NCBI GenBank assembly: GCA_003250175.1
Contig: QKHD01000162.1
Coordinates: 1 to 9,379, forward strand
DNA: 9,379 nucleotides
From: Helicobacteraceae bacterium
Lineage (GTDB): Bacteria > Campylobacterota > Campylobacteria > Campylobacterales > SZUA-545
Direction: 5' to 3'
The translations under genes were made by a program, and so were the position numbers. A model generated the notes under the pieces. That model saw only the letters and a list, made by a program, of their open reading frames with translations. It was not told where the DNA came from and ran no database searches. This document shows, piece after piece, positions 5,940 to 9,379 of the stretch. Position 1 is the stretch's first letter. Every line of letters begins with the position of its first letter.

Positions 5940-6326
5940 ATGCCGAAAATTAACCGATACGTTGACATCGACAGCGTAGAAAAAGAAGCGAAGAAAGATT
6001 ATATCGACCGTCACTCTCCCTTTATTCACTGTGAGAAGACGGCAAAGGCCGGTGAGCCTTTCGCCGTTACGGTCAAAATGGGTAATGAATACACCCACCC
6101 GGATGATTTTGATCACTTTATCGAAGGGATTCAGCTTTATAACGGCGAAACCCTGCTGGCAAAAGCGGATTTCGTTGCCGGTATGCTGGGCGGACAGGAT
6201 CACAAAGGCCACGCAACGGTGACCTTCCATATCGTTCCAAGCAAAAACCTGACATTGGTAGCCCAAAGCTACTGCACCAAGCACGGTATCTGGGAATCCG
6301 ACCCCGTTTCCGTAACCGTCGCCTAA
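5940..6326 (+). CDS. Superoxide reductase, class II (neelaredoxin-like, one iron)
   Basis: Reduces superoxide to hydrogen peroxide without producing oxygen, a detoxification route typical of anaerobes and microaerophiles; probably cytoplasmic, as there is no signal peptide. It has 128 residues and lacks the N-terminal desulforedoxin domain of class I enzymes. The square-pyramidal iron site is recognisable: His25 (DRHSP), His53 (YTHPDD), His59 (FDHF), and Cys112 and His115 in SYCTKHGIW. The family motif Glu-Lys-His-x-Pro on the substrate loop reads Asp23-Arg24-His25-Ser-Pro here, a conservative double change at residues important for catalysis. The gene stands alone between two terminators with its own promoter. 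The family call is firm; the substitutions leave open a modified rate or preference. Confidence 0.9.
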   Translation: MPKINRYVDIDSVEKEAKKDYIDRHSPFIHCEKTAKAGEPFAVTVKMGNEYTHPDDFDHFIEGIQLYNGETLLAKADFVAGMLGGQDHKGHATVTFHIVPSKNLTLVAQSYCTKHGIWESDPVSVTVA

Positions 6327-6348
6327 CGCACGACCTCTACCTCCAAAG

Positions 6349-6374
6349 ACCTGCCTTCGGGCAGGTTTCTTTTT
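6349..6374 (+). terminator. Rho-independent terminator of superoxide reductase
   Basis: ACCTGCC (6349-6355) pairs with GGCAGGT (6360-6366) around a TTCG loop closed by a C-G pair, a very stable tetraloop. The T-rich tract TTTCTTTTTG follows, about 20 nt after the stop codon. Confidence 0.92.
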
Positions 6375-6444
6375 GTATCCAGTCACCTGAAAGTCAACTG
6401 CCAACCCCCTCTCCTAAGTCACCTTGTATCCATGATAGGGTAAA

Positions 6445-6480
6445 GTAATAAACAAATCTAATAAATAAACGATTTATTAC
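6445..6480. promoter_or_regulatory. Repeated TAATAAA elements upstream of the propeller-solenoid operon
   Basis: TAATAAA occurs at 6446-6452 and again at 6459-6465, 13 nt apart, with an inverted copy TTTATTA at 6473-6479. The second and third form an 8-bp-arm dyad (TAATAAAT-AAACG-ATTTATTA, 6459-6479); the first and third also pair over 8 bp (GTAATAAA/TTTATTAC). The block ends about 33 nt before the GTG start at 6513, so it overlaps or adjoins the promoter; TAAGAT at 6483-6488 is a weak -10 candidate. It could be an operator for a dimeric regulator or simply an AT-rich promoter. Confidence 0.4.
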
Positions 6481-6512
6481 TGTAAGATTACTCCCTATAC
6501 GAGGAACACGCC

Positions 6513-6746
6513 GTGAACCGAACCGCCGTTTTGTACAAGAAAAATCCGGTTTTTGCCATTCGGCGTATGCGCGTCCGTATGGATGAGCTTGATGCCATGC
6601 TGGCGTCGCTTCCGGAGGGGAGAATGTTCGGGGATATTCCCCTTAAGGCAGGGGAGAGCATTGACATCATCGATATCAAGTATGTGATGGACGGTGAGTG
6701 GATGCAGTTGATTATTCATTTCGCAATTATTGGACAGGACGCATGA
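6513..6746 (+). CDS. Unrecognised 77-residue protein, translationally coupled to the downstream gene
   Basis: I do not recognise this protein. It is small, soluble and mixed-charge, with a basic stretch near residues 17-22 (RRMRVR), an acidic middle and a hydrophobic C-terminal strand-like segment (MQLIIHFAII). There is no cysteine, signal peptide or clear membrane helix. It starts with GTG; GAGGA at 6501-6505 stands 7 nt upstream, which supports this start. Its TGA overlaps the ATG of the next gene (ATGA, 6743-6746), the classic arrangement for coupled translation of partner proteins. A role as binding partner or regulator of the propeller-solenoid protein is inference from that arrangement only. 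Confidence 0.75.
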   Translation: MNRTAVLYKKNPVFAIRRMRVRMDELDAMLASLPEGRMFGDIPLKAGESIDIIDIKYVMDGEWMQLIIHFAIIGQDA

Positions 6747-8890
6747 ATTTTACGCAGGTTCTTAAAACGGGCGTGGTCAATCACCACGGCTTTTTTATCG
6801 GGGAGTACTTCGGTCATATCGACAACATGACCAATATCAATCTCTTTCATCAGCCCGATCTTCAGAAGGACAAACTGGACCTGCTGATCTCCAAGGCCTT
6901 TAACTCTCCGGTGCTGCACCCCCTGCACAAGGCCGATACCTCCACCAAAAACGGCGACATGGTCGCCATCTATATCAAAGACAAGAATACCGGAGCCGTC
7001 TTCCGTTATAGCGAAGAGGCCAAAAACTACGAAAAGCACGCCATCCTATCCTGGTCCAAGGGCGGCATCGAGTGCATGGTCTTTAGCGAAGATGAGAAGG
7101 TTCTGGTCGTGGGCGGAGCGGACGGCAAGGTCTATCTCTACTCCATGGAGGCGGGTCGATTGCTGGAGATTATCGGCATTAACCACGAGTACATCTCCTC
7201 CGTTGCCATGGCCAAGGATAACAACCTGGTGGCCTTCTCCTCTTTTAAGAAGAACCTGGACATCTACGACCTGCGCAACAATATGCTGATCTCCCGTCAC
7301 ATCCACAAGGAAGTGGTCAGCGTGGCACGCTTTATGAACAAGTCCAACTTTGTCATCTACGGGGCCCGTGACAATCAGATTATTCTCTACGATTTTATCG
7401 ACAACAGCGTCAAAAAAGAGCTGGCCACGACGATCAACTGGCCCGTCTCCCTCCTGATCGCCGAAGACGATACCTTCTGTCTGGTCAGCGATAAGAGTGG
7501 CCACGTCTTTTTTATAGACCTCTATCATGTCGACGCGGAACCCGCCGTACTCTTCCATGCCAAGCCGATCGTGGTAAACATGAAGAAAAAGGGGGAGAAG
7601 TTCTACTTCTTCTTTGATAACGGCGAGATCGGTATTTTTGATCTGGATAAAGAGATGCAGGCGGTGGAAGACGCCTATAACGACAAGGACTACGAAAAGT
7701 TTTTTGAGCTGACCACCCAAAACCCCATGCTCAAATTCCGGGCCAACGATCTCTTTGAAAATGCCAATGCCGCCTTTGAAAAAGAGCTGGACAAAGCGAT
7801 CGCCGAGATCGCCGACAACAAGCTGGACGCCGCCAAAACCCGGATGGAGCCCTTTATGTCGACGGATAAAAACCGCGACAAGTTCAACTTTTATATCCTC
7901 AATGCCTCCAAAATTACGACCTTTAAAGACCTGGTCAACTCCCACGCCTACGACAAGGCTTATGCCCTGGCGGCCAGCGGGTCGTATTACCGGCGTCTGC
8001 CCATGTATAAAAACATCGAAGAGGAGTTCGAGCAGACCTTTAACATGGCAGAGATGCTGCTGGTTGAAGACGAGAAAAACGTTAAAAAAGCGCAGTGGGC
8101 CCTGAACAACTACCTTAAGGTTCCGGAGAAAAAGAGCGTCATCGCCGCACTCTTCAAGGCTCCTAAAATCTTTAACGCCTTTGACGAGCTTTTTAACGAT
8201 GAAAATTACAAAGGTTTTTACGACAAGATGCAGGAGTTTCCGGCCATCAAGGAAGCCCCCATCTATAAAGAGTACATCAACTACGTCGATGGGCAGATCA
8301 AAACCTTCATCACCCAGATGAAGGAGCGCCGCTACGAAGAGGCCTATACCCTCTCGCTCACCATGAAAGAGAAGCTTCCGGAGATCTACATCAAGCCGGT
8401 CAAAAGCGAGTTTGACCGGGTGGAAAAGATACGGGAGTTTGCCCTGGCCATTACCGAACAGCGCTACAAAGAAGCAATCTTGCTGGTCAGCGCCAACCCC
8501 TTCCTCATCAGTCTGGATGAGTACAGCGAGCTGGAAAAATTCCTCAATAAACGCTTTGACATGGCGATCCGCTACGCCTTCCACGGCAAGGTGGACGGGG
8601 TGCATAAATTCCTAGGCAAGTTTCTCAGCAACCCCTACACCCAGAAACGGGCCATCAAGACCTACAAGATCGCCTACATCCACCAGATCGATGTACTGGG
8701 CAAAAAGATGCAGGCCGAGCACTGGAAAAAGACCTTCATGAACTACGTCACCCGTTTCGGGGTAGACAGCGAGATTGAAGCGCTGGCGAAAAAATATGAC
8801 ATGGATGCCCTGCTGGAGAAGTTCCGTAATATCTCCGTCAAGCCCTTTGAAGAGCAGCCGCTCCTGGGCAACATCGTCAAGGGTAAATAA
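6743..8890 (+). CDS. WD40-like beta-propeller plus alpha-solenoid protein, function unknown
   Basis: A 715-residue soluble protein without signal peptide or membrane helix. Residues 1-300 look like a WD40-type beta-propeller. At least five blades of about 41 residues can be followed (about 100-144, 147-187, 188-227, 231-273, 274-308), with typical ends such as DGKVYLYSMEAGRLLEII and NLDIYDLRNNML; the first 100 residues probably hold the rest. From about 305 to the C-terminus the protein appears all-helical and repetitive (separate entry). Such a propeller-solenoid architecture is best known from eukaryotic coat and scaffold proteins, so an assembly platform is plausible but unproven. The frame is open upstream, but the ATG at 6743 is chosen: AGGA lies 3 nt upstream and it overlaps the TGA of the coupled 77-residue gene. 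Its stop lies 3 nt from that of the convergent TraB/GumN gene. NapL of Campylobacterota also has WD-like repeats but is far shorter and sits in nap clusters, so I do not assign that name. Confidence 0.88.
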   Translation: MNFTQVLKTGVVNHHGFFIGEYFGHIDNMTNINLFHQPDLQKDKLDLLISKAFNSPVLHPLHKADTSTKNGDMVAIYIKDKNTGAVFRYSEEAKNYEKHAILSWSKGGIECMVFSEDEKVLVVGGADGKVYLYSMEAGRLLEIIGINHEYISSVAMAKDNNLVAFSSFKKNLDIYDLRNNMLISRHIHKEVVSVARFMNKSNFVIYGARDNQIILYDFIDNSVKKELATTINWPVSLLIAEDDTFCLVSDKSGHVFFIDLYHVDAEPAVLFHAKPIVVNMKKKGEKFYFFFDNGEIGIFDLDKEMQAVEDAYNDKDYEKFFELTTQNPMLKFRANDLFENANAAFEKELDKAIAEIADNKLDAAKTRMEPFMSTDKNRDKFNFYILNASKITTFKDLVNSHAYDKAYALAASGSYYRRLPMYKNIEEEFEQTFNMAEMLLVEDEKNVKKAQWALNNYLKVPEKKSVIAALFKAPKIFNAFDELFNDENYKGFYDKMQEFPAIKEAPIYKEYINYVDGQIKTFITQMKERRYEEAYTLSLTMKEKLPEIYIKPVKSEFDRVEKIREFALAITEQRYKEAILLVSANPFLISLDEYSELEKFLNKRFDMAIRYAFHGKVDGVHKFLGKFLSNPYTQKRAIKTYKIAYIHQIDVLGKKMQAEHWKKTFMNYVTRFGVDSEIEALAKKYDMDALLEKFRNISVKPFEEQPLLGNIVKGK
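7655..8692 (+). repeat. Eight helical repeats of about 43 residues (alpha-solenoid region)
   Basis: Protein-level repeats covering residues 305-650 of the propeller-solenoid protein. An anchor residue (Tyr, Leu or Val) followed three positions later by a small or hydrophobic residue recurs at 317, 361, 403, 447, 489, 531, 575 and 617, giving spacings of 44, 42, 44, 42, 42, 44 and 42. Examples are DYEKFFEL, AYDKAYAL, NYKGFYDKM, RYEEAYTL and RYKEAILL. The period is longer than that of TPR (34 residues). The copies are diverged, so this is an old structural repeat and not a recent DNA duplication. Confidence 0.75.
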
Positions 8891-8893
8891 GCC

Positions 8894-9379
8894 TCAGGGC
8901 ACCTTGGTGAAGGTGTAACCCTTGGCATTCAGCTGATCAATCACGCTTGCCTTGTCGATCAGGTGGGCTGCACCGATAATAACCAGCATCTTTTTCTTTC
9001 CGCTGCGGATAAGGGCATCGATGCTTTCGGCCATGGTGCGGTTGCGCCGGGTCAGCATCTTTTCATGCAGTTCCGCCCCTCCGGAGCCTTCTCCCAGGTA
9101 TTCGTCGGTCAGGTCAAGAAAACTCTCCAGATCGGAATACTCCCAGCTGTTTAGCAGCGACGCCATGGTGCGTTCCGCTTCATCTTGCGGGACAAGAACG
9201 CTCTCTAAAAGATTGCGCTGCGCCTCGGCAGAGAGGCCGTCCATCAGCTCGATCTGCATGTTGAACCCCTCCAGCTCCAGAATCTCCTTTTTATCCTTAT
9301 CGGCCCGCAGGGTAAAGTAGTTGTCAATCCCCAGCTCCGGACGAAAGCCCATATTTTGTAGCAGGTAATCAGCCAGGGT
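8894..9379 (-). CDS. TraB/GumN-family protein, C-terminal part (5' end outside window)
   Basis: The C-terminal 161 residues of a TraB/PrgY/GumN-like protein; the frame is open to the right edge, with no stop between 9353 and 9379. An internal ATG at 9352 is not taken as the start because the upstream codons (TLADYLLQN) continue the family pattern. Recognisable features are GIDNYF followed by KEILELEGFNMQIELMDGLS (family pattern: LE...Q...l..l), then RRNRTMAESIDALI, and the C-terminal VIIGAAHLID resembling the family's conserved GAxHLxG signature, with Asp in place of the last Gly. Members are thought to be metal-dependent hydrolases or protease-like proteins; the biochemical role in bacteria is poorly defined. 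A typical member has about 290 residues, so roughly the second half is seen. It is convergent with the propeller-solenoid gene. Confidence 0.85.
   Translation of the reverse strand, partial: TLADYLLQNMGFRPELGIDNYFTLRADKDKKEILELEGFNMQIELMDGLSAEAQRNLLESVLVPQDEAERTMASLLNSWEYSDLESFLDLTDEYLGEGSGGAELHEKMLTRRNRTMAESIDALIRSGKKKMLVIIGAAHLIDKASVIDQLNAKGYTFTKVP

Noticed and set aside
5940..6326. SoxZ-like sulfur carrier, considered because such genes are common in sulfur-oxidising Campylobacterota
   Set aside because: The four histidines plus Cys112 in SYCTKHGIW match the superoxide reductase iron site, and the C-terminus does not fit SoxZ.
6698..6742. Upstream in-frame start for the propeller-solenoid protein
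   Set aside because: It would overlap the 77-residue gene by about 50 nt and lacks a good ribosome site; ATG 6743 has AGGA and an ATGA overlap.
7046..8605. 519-codon open frame on the minus strand opposite the propeller-solenoid gene
   Set aside because: Same antisense codon-bias effect; the plus-strand frame has a ribosome site, coupling to the upstream gene and clear protein repeats.
8900..8915. CACCTT-GGTG-AAGGTG hairpin at the end of the TraB/GumN gene as a terminator
   Set aside because: It lies within coding sequence, has only a 6-bp stem and no T-tract on either strand.

Overview
The window looks like the chromosome of a free-living, chemolithotroph-type Campylobacterota (Epsilonproteobacteria). 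Evidence: a three-gene SdhA/SdhB/SdhE (CCG-domain) complex II of the non-classical type, a histidine-kinase H-box of the form MAHQWKQPLN that is very common in this phylum, a short ThiL with the local motif variants VHFKR and NLSDAVAMNAEP, and tightly packed genes with AT-rich promoter gaps. By eye the base composition is above 50% GC. That is high for the phylum and would fit a Nitratifractor/Sulfurovaceae-like relative better than Sulfurimonas or Campylobacter; the genus is an inference only.

Layout, left to right. (1) The C-terminal membrane half of an RND efflux permease runs off the left edge (1-540, +). (2) Convergent to it, a two-gene minus-strand operon: thiL (2072-1254) followed after 9 nt by a small soluble histidine-kinase-like protein (1244-546) whose ATP-binding domain appears degenerate. 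(3) A divergent AT-rich promoter gap (2073-2216). (4) The sdhA-sdhB-sdhE operon (2217-5805, +), closed by a strong intrinsic terminator. (5) A monocistronic superoxide reductase of the neelaredoxin type (5940-6326, +), with a Fur/PerR-like dyad upstream and its own terminator. (6) A translationally coupled pair (6513-8890, +): an unrecognised 77-residue protein and a 715-residue protein made of a WD40-like beta-propeller plus a regular ~43-residue alpha-solenoid. (7) Convergent to that, the C-terminal half of a TraB/GumN-family protein running off the right edge (9379-8894, -).

How the parts fit. The sdhABE complex exchanges electrons between succinate/fumarate and quinone. It lacks a Tat leader and its active site should face the cytoplasm, which suits the oxidative or reductive TCA cycle. 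Its SdhB carries an extra cysteine predicted to turn the usual [3Fe-4S] centre into a [4Fe-4S] centre. Superoxide reductase fits a microaerophilic or anaerobic life style. ThiL makes thiamine diphosphate. No mobile element, CRISPR array, tRNA or rRNA was seen.

The least explained parts, and the best candidates for something undescribed, are the propeller-solenoid protein with its coupled small partner and the degenerate kinase downstream of thiL.
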